Positions 36,594-44,568 of a DNA stretch of 64,000 bases are shown one piece after another. Source of the stretch: Pseudomonas sp. Q1-7. GTDB taxonomy: Bacteria; Pseudomonadota; Gammaproteobacteria; Pseudomonadales; Pseudomonadaceae. The stretch's first letter is position 1; every line of letters starts with the position of its first letter. The position numbers and the translations under genes were made by a program. The notes under the pieces were generated by a model. That model was given only the letters and a program-made list of their open reading frames with translations, was not told the DNA's origin and did no database searches. Location of the stretch: NCBI RefSeq assembly GCF_028010285.1, contig NZ_CP116304.1, positions 5,472,501 through 5,536,500 on the forward strand. Reading direction: 5' to 3'.

Positions 36594-36688
36594 TAGACGC
36601 CATCGATCAAGAAATCGGGACTAGCGATTAGACGGCCCTGGCGTGCGGGCCTAGGATGGCGGAGTCAATTCGTCGCAGGGGCAGATTC

Positions 36689-37534
36689 ATGCCAGGTCCA
36701 GACGCCAAACACCCGCCCACCGCTGTGGATAACCCGTCCGGGTCGGCCAGCTACCAGTACGCCGAACTGGACGGCGGCACGCGGATTGAGAATGCCGCGC
36801 TGGCCGAAGAGTGCGCCCTGGCGATCTCCTACAACGGCATCAGCTATGCCGTGATGATGGTGTCCCCCAGCGCCCTGGAGGACTTCGTCGCCGGCTTCAG
36901 CCTGAGCAGCGCCGTCGTGCAATCCATCGATGACATCTATGACATCAGCATCGAAGGCGAAGGCATCGCCCTGCATGCCGAGGTGGACATCGGCAACCGC
37001 GCCTTCTGGTCGCTCAAGGAGCAGCGCCGCAACCTGGCCGGCACCACCGGCTGCGGCCTCTGTGGTGTGGAAGCCCTGGAGCAGGCACTGCCGCAACTGC
37101 CCTCGCTGGCACCGGCGCCCCTGCCGCCCGCCGAGCATTTCCTCGACCTGCGCCAGCGCATCAACGACGCCCAGGAACTGGCCCGACGCAGCGGCGCACT
37201 GCATGCCGCGCTGTTCGTCGACGCCACCGGCGAACTGCGCCTGTGCCGCGAGGACATCGGCCGCCACAACGCGCTCGACAAGCTGATCGGCGCGCTGCTG
37301 CGCCAAGGCCTGGACCCGCGCGAAGGCTTCGCCGTGGTCACCAGTCGCTGCAGCCTGGAACTTATCCACAAGGCGGTGCGCGCGGGCCTGTCCACCCTGG
37401 TCAGCCTCTCCGCCCCCACCACCCTGACGGTGGAATGGGCGCGCCGGCACCACCTCAACCTCATCCACCTGCCCCACCACAGCGCCCCTCGGGTCTACAG
37501 CCCGGCGCCGCAATCGAAAGTCGATATCGAATGA
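36689..37534 (+). CDS. fdhD: Formate dehydrogenase accessory sulfurtransferase
   Basis: A FdhD homologue of 281 residues. FdhD passes sulfur from IscS to the molybdenum cofactor of formate dehydrogenases. The redox/transfer motif GTTGCGLCG holds the CxxC pair; NLAGTTGCGLCG, ALFVDATGELRLCREDIGRHNALDK and TSRCSLELIHKA are family marks. I choose the ATG at 36689, which has CAGGGGC ahead of it, over the in-frame ATG at 36656. It overlaps the oxidoreductase gene by four bases (ATGA), which supports that enzyme being its client. Confidence 0.92.
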   Translation: MPGPDAKHPPTAVDNPSGSASYQYAELDGGTRIENAALAEECALAISYNGISYAVMMVSPSALEDFVAGFSLSSAVVQSIDDIYDISIEGEGIALHAEVDIGNRAFWSLKEQRRNLAGTTGCGLCGVEALEQALPQLPSLAPAPLPPAEHFLDLRQRINDAQELARRSGALHAALFVDATGELRLCREDIGRHNALDKLIGALLRQGLDPREGFAVVTSRCSLELIHKAVRAGLSTLVSLSAPTTLTVEWARRHHLNLIHLPHHSAPRVYSPAPQSKVDIE

Positions 37535-39852
37535 GCCTGCAACCCGTAAACCCCCGCTATAAACCCTACAAGGGCGCCGCGGCCGGCTGGGGTGCGCTGA
37601 AGAGCGTCACCCGCTTCTGGCTGGACAGCAAACAGCCGTTCAAGAACCTCCGCGCCCTGCTCAAGACCAACCAGAACGGCGGCTTCGACTGCCCCGGCTG
37701 CGCCTGGGGCGACTCCCCGGAAGATGGCCGCATCAAGTTCTGCGAGAACGGTGCCAAGGCGGTCAACTGGGAAGCCACCAAGCGTCGGGTGGATGCCGCC
37801 TTCTTCGCCCGCTACAGCGTCAGCCAGTTGCGCGGACAAAGCGACTACTGGCTCGAATACCAGGGCCGCCTGACCCAGCCCATGCGCTATGACCGCCAGA
37901 CCGACCACTACGTGCCGGTCGGCTGGGACGAGGCCTTTGCCCTGGTGGCGGAACACCTGCGCAGTCTTGAAAGCCCGCACCAGGCCGAGTTCTACACCTC
38001 GGGCCGGGCCAGCAACGAGGCGGCGTATCTCTACCAGTTGTTCGTCCGTGCCTTCGGCACCAACAACTTCCCCGACTGCTCGAACATGTGCCACGAGGCC
38101 AGCGGTGTCGCGCTGGGCCAGAGCCTGGGCGTTGGCAAAGGCAGCGTGACCTTCGCCGACTTCGAGCACGCCGACGCCATCTTCGTGTTCGGCCAGAACC
38201 CCGGCACCAACCACCCGCGCATGCTCGAACCGCTGCGCGAGGCGGTGAAACGCGGCGCCCAGGTGGTCTGCTTCAACCCGCTCAAGGAACGTGGCCTGGA
38301 ACGCTTCCAACACCCGCAGCACGCCCTGGAGATGCTCAGCAACGGCTCGCGGCCGCTGAACACGGCCTTCTTCCGCCCGGCCCTGGGCGGCGACATGGCG
38401 GCCGTTCGCGGCATCGCCAAGTTCCTCCTGCAGTGGGAACGGGAAGCCCAGGCGGAAGGCCGGGAACCGGTGTTCGACCATGGCTTCATCGCCGCGCACA
38501 CCGACGGCGTCGACGGCTACCTGGAGGAACTGGACGCCACGCCCTGGGAACAGATCGAACAACAGTCCGGCCTGGGCCTGGACGAAATCGAGGTTTCCGC
38601 GCGCATCTACCGCGAGGCCCGCAGCGTGATCGTCTGCTGGGCGATGGGCATCACCCAGCACCGCCACTCGGTGCCGACCATCCAGGAAATCGTCAACCTG
38701 CAATTGCTGCGCGGCAACATCGGCCGCCCCGGCGCAGGCCTGTGCCCGGTGCGCGGCCACAGCAACGTGCAGGGCGACCGCACCATGGGCATCAACGACC
38801 GCCCGCCGGCGGAGTTGCTGGATGCCCTGGAGACGCGCTTCGGCTTCAAGGTGCCACGGGACAACGGCCACAACACGGTGGAAGCCATCAACGCCATGCT
38901 GGCGGGCGAGGCCAGGGTCTTCATCGGCCTTGGCGGCAACTTCGCCCAGGCCACGCCGGACAGCCCGCGTACCCATGCCGCCCTGCGCAACTGCGCGCTG
39001 ACGGTGCAGATCAGCACCAAGCTCAACCGCAGCCACCTGACGGTCGGCCACGACGCGCTGATCCTGCCGTGTCTCGGACGCACCGACATCGATCGCCAGG
39101 CCGAGGGGCCGCAGGCGGTGACGGTGGAAGATTCCTTCAGCATGATCCACGCGTCCTTTGGCCAGTTGGAGCCATCATCCGGCGAGATGCGCTCGGAACC
39201 GGCGATCGTTGCCGGTATCGCCAAGGCCACCCTCGGCAACCACCCGGTGGACTGGGACGCGCTGATCGCCCACTACGACCGCATCCGCGAGCTGATCGCC
39301 GACACCATCCCCGGCTTCCAGGACTTCAACCAGCGCGTGCAGCACCCGGGCGGCTTCTACCTGGGTAACAGCGCCAACACTCGGCACTGGAGCACCGCCA
39401 GCGGTCGCGCCAACTTCATCGCAACGGCGCTGCCGGCGGACCTGCTCCACGAGAAGGTCCGCCGCACCGGCCAGACGCCGCACCTGATCCTTCAGACCCT
39501 GCGCTCCCACGACCAGTACAACACCACCATCTACGGCCTCGACGACCGCTATCGCGGCGTTCGCGGCCAGCGCGAGGTGGTCTTCGCCAATGAGGTCGAC
39601 ATCCGCCGCCTGGGCTTCGAACCGGGGCAGAAGGTGGACATGGTGACGCTCTGGGACGACGGCGTGGAGCGTCGGGTTTCCGGCTTCAGCCTGCTGGCCT
39701 TCGACATCCCCGCCGGCCAGGCGGCCGCCTACTACCCGGAAACCAACCCGCTGGTGCCGCTGGACAGCTATGGCGACGGCAGCTACACACCCACCTCGAA
39801 GTTCGTGGCCATCCGCCTTGAAGCCACGCAGCAAAACGACCGCATCCTCTGA
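37531..39852 (+). CDS. Molybdopterin oxidoreductase, FdhF/YdeP type
   Basis: The protein has 773 residues and belongs to the formate-dehydrogenase-alpha/YdeP family of molybdopterin-guanine-dinucleotide enzymes. There is no twin-arginine signal, so it is cytoplasmic. CPGCAWGD near residue 51 replaces the four-cysteine iron-sulfur site of true FdhF, and the catalytic position is followed by SNMCHEASGVALGQSLG. Cofactor-binding segments include FVFGQNPGTNHPRML and LLRGNIGRPGAGLCPVRGHSNVQGDRTMG. It is coupled to fdhD. The natural substrate of this family is uncertain; E. coli YdeP is linked to acid resistance. PA5181 is the counterpart. Confidence 0.88.
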   Translation: MSLQPVNPRYKPYKGAAAGWGALKSVTRFWLDSKQPFKNLRALLKTNQNGGFDCPGCAWGDSPEDGRIKFCENGAKAVNWEATKRRVDAAFFARYSVSQLRGQSDYWLEYQGRLTQPMRYDRQTDHYVPVGWDEAFALVAEHLRSLESPHQAEFYTSGRASNEAAYLYQLFVRAFGTNNFPDCSNMCHEASGVALGQSLGVGKGSVTFADFEHADAIFVFGQNPGTNHPRMLEPLREAVKRGAQVVCFNPLKERGLERFQHPQHALEMLSNGSRPLNTAFFRPALGGDMAAVRGIAKFLLQWEREAQAEGREPVFDHGFIAAHTDGVDGYLEELDATPWEQIEQQSGLGLDEIEVSARIYREARSVIVCWAMGITQHRHSVPTIQEIVNLQLLRGNIGRPGAGLCPVRGHSNVQGDRTMGINDRPPAELLDALETRFGFKVPRDNGHNTVEAINAMLAGEARVFIGLGGNFAQATPDSPRTHAALRNCALTVQISTKLNRSHLTVGHDALILPCLGRTDIDRQAEGPQAVTVEDSFSMIHASFGQLEPSSGEMRSEPAIVAGIAKATLGNHPVDWDALIAHYDRIRELIADTIPGFQDFNQRVQHPGGFYLGNSANTRHWSTASGRANFIATALPADLLHEKVRRTGQTPHLILQTLRSHDQYNTTIYGLDDRYRGVRGQREVVFANEVDIRRLGFEPGQKVDMVTLWDDGVERRVSGFSLLAFDIPAGQAAAYYPETNPLVPLDSYGDGSYTPTSKFVAIRLEATQQNDRIL

Positions 39853-39862
39853 GGATGCGGTC
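39838..39862 (+). terminator. Hairpin across the oxidoreductase stop codon
   Basis: An 11-bp perfect stem, GACCGCATCCT with AGGATGCGGTC, with a 3-base loop that includes the first bases of the TGA stop. No T run follows, so it may be a 3' stabiliser or a factor-assisted terminator. Confidence 0.5.
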
Positions 39863-40163
39863 ATCGCTTCGGTGTGTTCTCGAGTGGCGCAAGGAAAGTT
39901 CGTCTGGAGAACTTTGTTGATGCGGGAAATAATTTGAAATACGGATTAAGTGCCTATATAAAGTTGCAACGGAACTTTAGCTGAATTGGCACTTGGCCAG
40001 CACTTCCAGGACACTGGAAACCCCGGCTTCAGGCAGGATGCAACAAGGCTCAGACAGCCTTCACAGCAAAAAGTTCTACCCCAAAATCAAACAATTAAAA
40101 AAATAAGAAAAGCGGGGGCTTTTCGTCGTCCGACACTTGCGTAAGTTAATTCCTACGGCAAAT
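39863..40163. other. AT-rich intergenic region upstream of the glycine-zipper pair
   Basis: About 300 bases without a gene. The stretch near 39920-39980 and again 40075-40110 is AT-rich against the GC-rich background and probably contains the promoter of the glycine-zipper gene, but no canonical -35/-10 pair stands out. Confidence 0.4.
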
Positions 40164-40191
40164 ATCGCCTCACCAAAACCACTGAGGCGAT
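40164..40191 (+). promoter_or_regulatory. 5'-UTR hairpin covering the ribosome-binding site
   Basis: A 9-bp perfect stem, ATCGCCTCA with TGAGGCGAT, around a 10-base A/C-rich loop. The only Shine-Dalgarno candidate, GAGG at 40184-40187, lies within the 3' arm, and the ATG is seven bases after the stem. Translation would need the stem to open, as in RNA thermometers or antisense-controlled leaders. A small rival stem GAGG/CCTC would hide the same bases. Confidence 0.5.
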
Positions 40192-40198
40192 CCTCACC

Positions 40199-40684
40199 AT
40201 GAAGTACACCTCGATCCTTCTTCTGTCTCTCGGCCTGGCCAGCGGCAGCGCCTTTGCAGGCGGCAATACCGATGCCGGTATTGGCGGTGCGCTGGGCGGG
40301 GTCCTGGGGTCCGTTGTCGGCAACGCGGTCGGCGGCAGCACCGGCGCAGCCATCGGCGCCGGCGTGGGTGGTGCAGCAGGCGGCGCGGTAGCGGCCCCGA
40401 AACGCAACCGTACCGAAGCCGCCATCGGCGGCGGCCTGGGCGCTGCCGGCGGCCAGGTCATCGGCCGGCAGATGGGCGGCACCACGGGTGGCCTGATCGG
40501 CGCGGCCCTCGGCGGCGGCGCCGGCGGTGCGCTGGGCAATGAATTCGGCGACAGGAATCGCTACGACGATGACGATTACTACGATGATCATCGCCACTAC
40601 CGCAAGGCCGGCCACAAGCACCGTCACGGCCACGGCTGGGGTCATCGCAAGCACAAGCACCGTCATCACGACTGGGATGACTGA
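40199..40684 (+). CDS. Secreted glycine-zipper protein with Asp/His-rich tail
   Basis: A 161-residue protein with a Sec signal peptide (MKYTSILLLSLGLASGSAFA, cleavage after Ala20). Residues about 22-115 are built of GxxxG-type glycine zippers, e.g. GALGGVLGSVVGNAVGG, which can insert in or span the outer membrane. Residues 117-161 are strikingly charged: a run of Asp and Tyr, then many His, Lys and Arg (KHRHGHGWGHRKHKHRHH). Such a tail could bind divalent metal, nucleic acid or LPS. It is paralogous to the next gene. Function not known; the glycine-zipper family includes outer-membrane lipoprotein SlyB-like and Rcn-type proteins. Confidence 0.82.
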   Translation: MKYTSILLLSLGLASGSAFAGGNTDAGIGGALGGVLGSVVGNAVGGSTGAAIGAGVGGAAGGAVAAPKRNRTEAAIGGGLGAAGGQVIGRQMGGTTGGLIGAALGGGAGGALGNEFGDRNRYDDDDYYDDHRHYRKAGHKHRHGHGWGHRKHKHRHHDWDD

Positions 40685-40699
40685 TCACAACGCTCACCG

Positions 40700-40726
40700 A
40701 AAAAGCCCGCGCCCAGCGGGCTTTTT
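40700..40726 (+). terminator. Intrinsic terminator after the first glycine-zipper gene
   Basis: An 11-bp stem, AAAAAGCCCGC with GCGGGCTTTTT, a 5-base loop and a T run. It starts 15 bases after the stop, so the paralogous pair is transcribed separately. Confidence 0.9.
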
Positions 40727-40852
40727 CTGGAGCTGAGGCCTGGTCGAGCGACAGCCTGCCGCCTCGGCCTCTTTAATCCGACCTGTGTCATGGGCAGCCC
40801 GACATCGCTGCGGGACCATGGACATTCCCCTTCGAAACGGAGAATCAGCAAG

Positions 40853-41251
40853 ATGCGCAAAGCAGTAACCGCCTTCGCCCTCAGCCTCCTGGCGACCCAG
40901 GCCGTCGTGGCCGGCGAGACCACCAACAACGCCATTGGCGGCGGCCTCGGCGGCGCCCTGGGCAACGTGGTCGGCAATGCCGTCGGCGGCAGCACCGGCG
41001 CCGCCATCGGCGCGGGCCTGGGTGGTGCGGCCGGCAGTGCCATGACCGCGAAGAGCGGCAAGAAGACCGAAGCCGCCATCGGCGGCGGCCTGGGCGCGGC
41101 GGGCGGCTCGGTAGCCGGTCGCGCGCTGGGTGGCTCCACTGGTTCGGCCATCGGCGCGGGCCTCGGCGGCGCGGCGGGCGGCGCCATCGCCACCGAGCTG
41201 ACCAAGGATGACCACGATGGCCATCGCAAACACCGCAAGCACCGCCACTGA
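40853..41251 (+). CDS. Secreted glycine-zipper protein, paralogue
   Basis: A 132-residue protein with a signal peptide (MRKAVTAFALSLLATQAVVA) and a glycine-zipper body nearly the same as that of the preceding gene; NAVGGSTGAAIGAG and KTEAAIGGGLGAAGG type stretches are shared. Its tail is shorter, ending in DDHDGHRKHRKHRH. AGAATCAGCAAG precedes the ATG at 40853; an upstream in-frame ATG is not favoured because the signal peptide starts here. The pair looks like a local duplication in which the tail has changed most. Confidence 0.82.
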   Translation: MRKAVTAFALSLLATQAVVAGETTNNAIGGGLGGALGNVVGNAVGGSTGAAIGAGLGGAAGSAMTAKSGKKTEAAIGGGLGAAGGSVAGRALGGSTGSAIGAGLGGAAGGAIATELTKDDHDGHRKHRKHRH

Positions 41252-41268
41252 TCGATGCGCCCATGAAG

Positions 41269-41293
41269 AAGCCCGGCATTCGCCGGGCTTTTT
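41269..41293 (+). terminator. Intrinsic terminator between convergent genes
   Basis: A 9-bp stem, AAGCCCGGC with GCCGGGCTT, a 4-base loop and five T. It ends the glycine-zipper transcript just before the sstT stop and may partly serve sstT too. Confidence 0.85.
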
Positions 41294-41308
41294 CGTTTGC
41301 GGGTGGTA

Positions 41309-42553
41309 TCAGCCGATCTGTTCGGCACGCACCTCGTCCACCTCGCCGCTGGCCATGCAGGCCGCCGCGGTGAAGAGCACGTCGGTGGAGGAGTTCAGCG
41401 CGGTTTCGGCGGCGTCCTGGAGGATGCCGATGATGAAGCCCACCGCGACCACCTGCATCGCCACGTCGCTGGGGATGCCGAACAGGCTGCAGGCCAGCGG
41501 AATCAGCAGCAGCGAGCCGCCGGCCACGCCGGATGCGCCGCACGCGCAAATGGCCGCCACCATGCTCAGAAGAATGGCGGTGGGGATATCGACGGCGATA
41601 CCCAGGGTGGTCACGGCGGCCAGGGTCAGCACGGTGATGGTGATGGCCGCGCCGGCCATGTTGATGGTGGCGCCCAGCGGAATCGACACCGAATAGGTGT
41701 CCTCGTGCAGGCCAAGCTTCTCCGCCAGTTGCAGGTTCACCGGGATGTTCGCCGCCGAGCTGCGGGTGAAGAAGGCGGTAATGCCGCTTTCGCGCAGGCA
41801 GGTCAGGACCAGCGGATAGGGATTGCGGCGAATCTTCCAGAACACGATCAGCGGGTTCACCACAAGGGCCACGAACAGCATGCAGCCCAGCAGCACCGCC
41901 AGCAGGTGAGCGTAGCCGGCCAGCACGCCCATGCCGTTCTCCGCCAGGGTCGAGGCCACCAGGCCGAAGATGCCCAGCGGGGCGAAGCTGATCACCACGC
42001 GGACGATCAGCGACACGCCATGGGACAGGTCGCTGAACACGTTGCGAGTGGTTTCGCTGCCCTGGCGAATGGCGATGCCCAGGCCAATGGCCCAGACCAG
42101 AATGCCGATGAAGTTGGCCTCCATCAGCGCGGTCACCGGGTTGGCCACGGCACTGGTCAGCAGGCTCAGCAGTACCTCGGAGACATTGCCGGGCGGCGAC
42201 AGGTCGGCGGCGCCGGAGGACAGGGCAATGGTCGAGGGGAACAGGCTGGAGGCCAGCACGGCGACCACGGAAGCGGAGAACGTGCCCATCAGGTAGAGGA
42301 ACAGGATCGGCCGGATGTGGGTGCGTTCGCCCGGCTTGTGGTTGGCGATGGCGGCGGTCACCAGGATGAACACCAGCACCGGCGCCACGGCCTTCAGGGC
42401 GGAGACGAAGAGCTTGCCGAGCAGGCCGACGGCGCTGGCGTACTCGGGCGAGGCCAGGGCCAGGGCGATGCCGGCGATCAGGCCGAAGACGATTCGGGTC
42501 ACCAGGCTGGTGCGTTTCAAGCGTTGCAGGATGGAGCCGTTTGCATGAGTCAT
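41309..42553 (-). CDS. sstT: Serine/threonine:sodium symporter
   Basis: A 414-residue dicarboxylate/amino acid:cation symporter family protein with eight or more membrane helices and two re-entrant loops. The serine-rich hairpin [17 protein letters not shown] and the later [16 protein letters not shown] are substrate and Na+ sites of the SstT subgroup; [18 protein letters not shown] is characteristic too. It imports serine and threonine with Na+. The ATG in [22 protein letters not shown] is preceded by a weak ribosome-binding site. Its leader region of about 290 bases contains nothing I recognise. Confidence 0.92.
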   Translation of the reverse strand: MTHANGSILQRLKRTSLVTRIVFGLIAGIALALASPEYASAVGLLGKLFVSALKAVAPVLVFILVTAAIANHKPGERTHIRPILFLYLMGTFSASVVAVLASSLFPSTIALSSGAADLSPPGNVSEVLLSLLTSAVANPVTALMEANFIGILVWAIGLGIAIRQGSETTRNVFSDLSHGVSLIVRVVISFAPLGIFGLVASTLAENGMGVLAGYAHLLAVLLGCMLFVALVVNPLIVFWKIRRNPYPLVLTCLRESGITAFFTRSSAANIPVNLQLAEKLGLHEDTYSVSIPLGATINMAGAAITITVLTLAAVTTLGIAVDIPTAILLSMVAAICACGASGVAGGSLLLIPLACSLFGIPSDVAMQVVAVGFIIGILQDAAETALNSSTDVLFTAAACMASGEVDEVRAEQIG

Positions 42554-42888
42554 GGCGGGTACCGCTGAACGTCGGGCCGTGCACGAGCTGGCCCAGGGTG
42601 GACATTGAACCCCGGCGACGCCCCGCCTTCACTGCCGCAGATCACCGAAAAATTCGACACGTGCCGCGAGGCGTTTCGCTCGCAGCGGGTCGGGGCGTTT
42701 CAGGTTTGGCGCGCATTGTGCGGATTCAGGGGGTGGATGGATAGAGCGGACAGACGGTCGGGGCGTCGGATGTCGCCATTTCGGACATTCCGGGTCGACT
42801 GGTTGAAAGTTGTCCACAGGCTACATGCGACGGGAGGACGACTGTGGGGGGCGAATTCATTCGCCCCCCACACAGGAAAAGAACCCGA
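42554..42888. other. Intergenic region between sstT and the thioesterase gene
   Basis: This 335-base interval has no gene. It should carry the sstT promoter, which I could not place. Its right end holds the palindrome at 42843-42872. Confidence 0.5.
42843..42872 (-). repeat. Palindromic repeat / terminator after the thioesterase gene
   Basis: A 12-bp perfect stem, TGTGGGGGGCGA with TCGCCCCCCACA, and a 6-base loop. It belongs to the GTGGGGGCGA family seen near 29.2 kb and 55.8 kb, and sits 16 bases after the thioesterase stop where a terminator is expected. Confidence 0.7.
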
Positions 42889-43326
42889 TCAGGTCTCCGC
42901 AACCAACTCCGCCAGTGCCGTCCGCAGGGGCTCGGGAATCGGCACCGGCCGGTTGCTCTCGCGGTCGACGAAGACGTGCACGAAACGGCCGGCGGCGCAG
43001 GCTTCATCCTCGCCCTGCCTGAAGATCGCCAGCTCGTACTGCACCGAGCTATTGCCCAGCTTGCCCACCCGCAGGCCGACCTCGATGCGGTCGGGAAAGG
43101 CGATGGAGGCGAAGTAGTCGCAGGACGAACTCACCACGAATCCGACCACGCCGCCTTCGTGGATATCCAGGCCGCCACGCTCGATCAGGTAGGCGTTCAC
43201 CGCGCTGTCGAAGTAGCCGTAATAGACCACGTTGTTCACATGGCCGTAGATGTCGTTGTCGTGCCAGCGCGTGGTGATGGGCTGGAAATGGCGGTAGTCG
43301 CTGCGCAGGTGCTGGGGTTGGCTCAT
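42889..43326 (-). CDS. Acyl-CoA thioesterase, hot-dog fold (YbgC/4HBT type)
   Basis: A 145-residue single hot-dog domain. The catalytic signature [19 protein letters not shown] near residues 22-40 contains the Asp that activates water in 4-hydroxybenzoyl-CoA thioesterase-like enzymes. The product corresponds to PA5185. It follows the alcohol dehydrogenase gene by 23 bases and the acyl-CoA dehydrogenase lies further upstream, so the three leftward genes may form a catabolic unit. The acyl-CoA used is unknown. Confidence 0.88.
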   Translation of the reverse strand: MSQPQHLRSDYRHFQPITTRWHDNDIYGHVNNVVYYGYFDSAVNAYLIERGGLDIHEGGVVGFVVSSSCDYFASIAFPDRIEVGLRVGKLGNSSVQYELAIFRQGEDEACAAGRFVHVFVDRESNRPVPIPEPLRTALAELVAET

Positions 43327-43349
43327 GGGCGTCCTTGGCGTCGGTTTCG

Positions 43350-44513
43350 TCAGTAGGCGGCCTGGTAGATGGCCAGGGCCTGGGCCTCGCTGACCTCGCG
43401 TGGATTATTCACCAACAGCCGCTGCTGCAGCATGGCATCGCCGGCCAGGCGCGGCAGCATGGCTTCCGGCACGCCGGCCTCTCGCAAGCGGGTCGGCAAG
43501 CCGCTCCGGGTGCTGAACTCCGCCAGTTCGACGATCAGTTGTTCGGTCAGGCTCGCCGCGCTGCCGGGACGCAGCTTGCCACCGAGCACCAGGGGTGCCA
43601 GTTCCGCGTAGAGCGGGGCCGCCACCTCGGCGTTGAACGCCAGCACATGGGGCAACACCAGGGCGTTGGACAGGCCGTGGGGGATGTGGAAATGCCCACC
43701 CAGCGGATAGGCCAGGGCGTGCACCGCCGCCACCGGGGCATTGGCGAAAGCCTGCCCGGCCAGGCAGGCGCCCAGCAGCATGGCCTGGCGGGCCGCGCGG
43801 TCGTGGCCGCCGTGCACCACCCGGTCCAGATTGCCGGCCAGCAGGCGCAGGGCCTCCCGCGCCAACAGGTCGGACAGCGGGTTCTTCTTCAGCTTGCTGG
43901 TGTAGGCCTCGATGGCGTGGACCATGGCGTCGATCCCCGTGGCCGCGGTGACGGCCGGCGGCAGGCCGAGGGTAAGGTCGGCGTCCAGCAGGGCCAGGTC
44001 CGGCAGCAGCAGCGGCGAAACCACGCCCATCTTGCTGGTTTCGCCGGTGGTGACGATGGCGATCGGTGTCACCTCGGAGCCGGTGCCGGCGGTGGTCGGC
44101 ACCTGCAGCAACGGCAGACGGCGGCCGCGCACATTGCCCACGCCATAGAGGTCGGCCAGCCCCTGGCGACAGTCCGGGTGCGCCAGCAGCGCCACCAGCT
44201 TGGCGACGTCCATCGAACTGCCCCCGCCGAAGCCCACCACCAGCTCGGCGCCCAGCGCCGTCGCCAGCTCTACGGCTGCCAGCACCACGCCTTCTGGCGG
44301 GTCGGCCTGCACCTGGTCGTAGACCGCAACGGTCAGGCCGGCGGCGGCGAAGCCGGGCAATATCTCGTCGAGCAGGCCGAGACGGGTGATGCCCGGGTCG
44401 GTGACCAGGAGCACCCGACCGGCGCCGCGCTCGCGGCAGAGTTCGGCCAGGCGCCTGGCCGAGCCGGATTCGCAGAGGATCTGCGCGGTGGTGGCGAAAC
44501 TGAAGGGCTGCAT
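43350..44513 (-). CDS. Iron-containing alcohol dehydrogenase
   Basis: A 387-residue group III alcohol dehydrogenase, the counterpart of PA5186. The NAD-binding loop is [11 protein letters not shown], and the metal-binding region has the family signature: [22 protein letters not shown] with its His, and [20 protein letters not shown] carrying further His ligands. The ATG at 44513 ([13 protein letters not shown]) has GGGAGGA eight bases upstream and is preferred over one nine codons earlier. Lies 55 bases after the acyl-CoA dehydrogenase gene. The alcohol or aldehyde substrate cannot be told. Confidence 0.9.
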   Translation of the reverse strand: MQPFSFATTAQILCESGSARRLAELCRERGAGRVLLVTDPGITRLGLLDEILPGFAAAGLTVAVYDQVQADPPEGVVLAAVELATALGAELVVGFGGGSSMDVAKLVALLAHPDCRQGLADLYGVGNVRGRRLPLLQVPTTAGTGSEVTPIAIVTTGETSKMGVVSPLLLPDLALLDADLTLGLPPAVTAATGIDAMVHAIEAYTSKLKKNPLSDLLAREALRLLAGNLDRVVHGGHDRAARQAMLLGACLAGQAFANAPVAAVHALAYPLGGHFHIPHGLSNALVLPHVLAFNAEVAAPLYAELAPLVLGGKLRPGSAASLTEQLIVELAEFSTRSGLPTRLREAGVPEAMLPRLAGDAMLQQRLLVNNPREVSEAQALAIYQAAY

Positions 44514-44568
44514 CGGAGCGTCCTCCCTCGTTGTTCTCATGGCGCCCCCGTGGACGCGCCGGTTCAGG

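Noticed and set aside
37495-39150. Very long antisense open frames, also at 24477-25880, 25792-27168, 22426-23514 and 62134-63837 on the minus strand
   Set aside because: They mirror well-supported genes of strongly G/C-ending codon use, which keeps the antisense frame open; they have no domains and biased composition.
39987-40001. Second sigma54-like site (TGGCAC ... GC with 12-base spacing)
   Set aside because: The -24 half is perfect but the -12 half reads CAGC instead of TTGC, and it lies nearly 200 bases ahead of the next gene; too weak to call.
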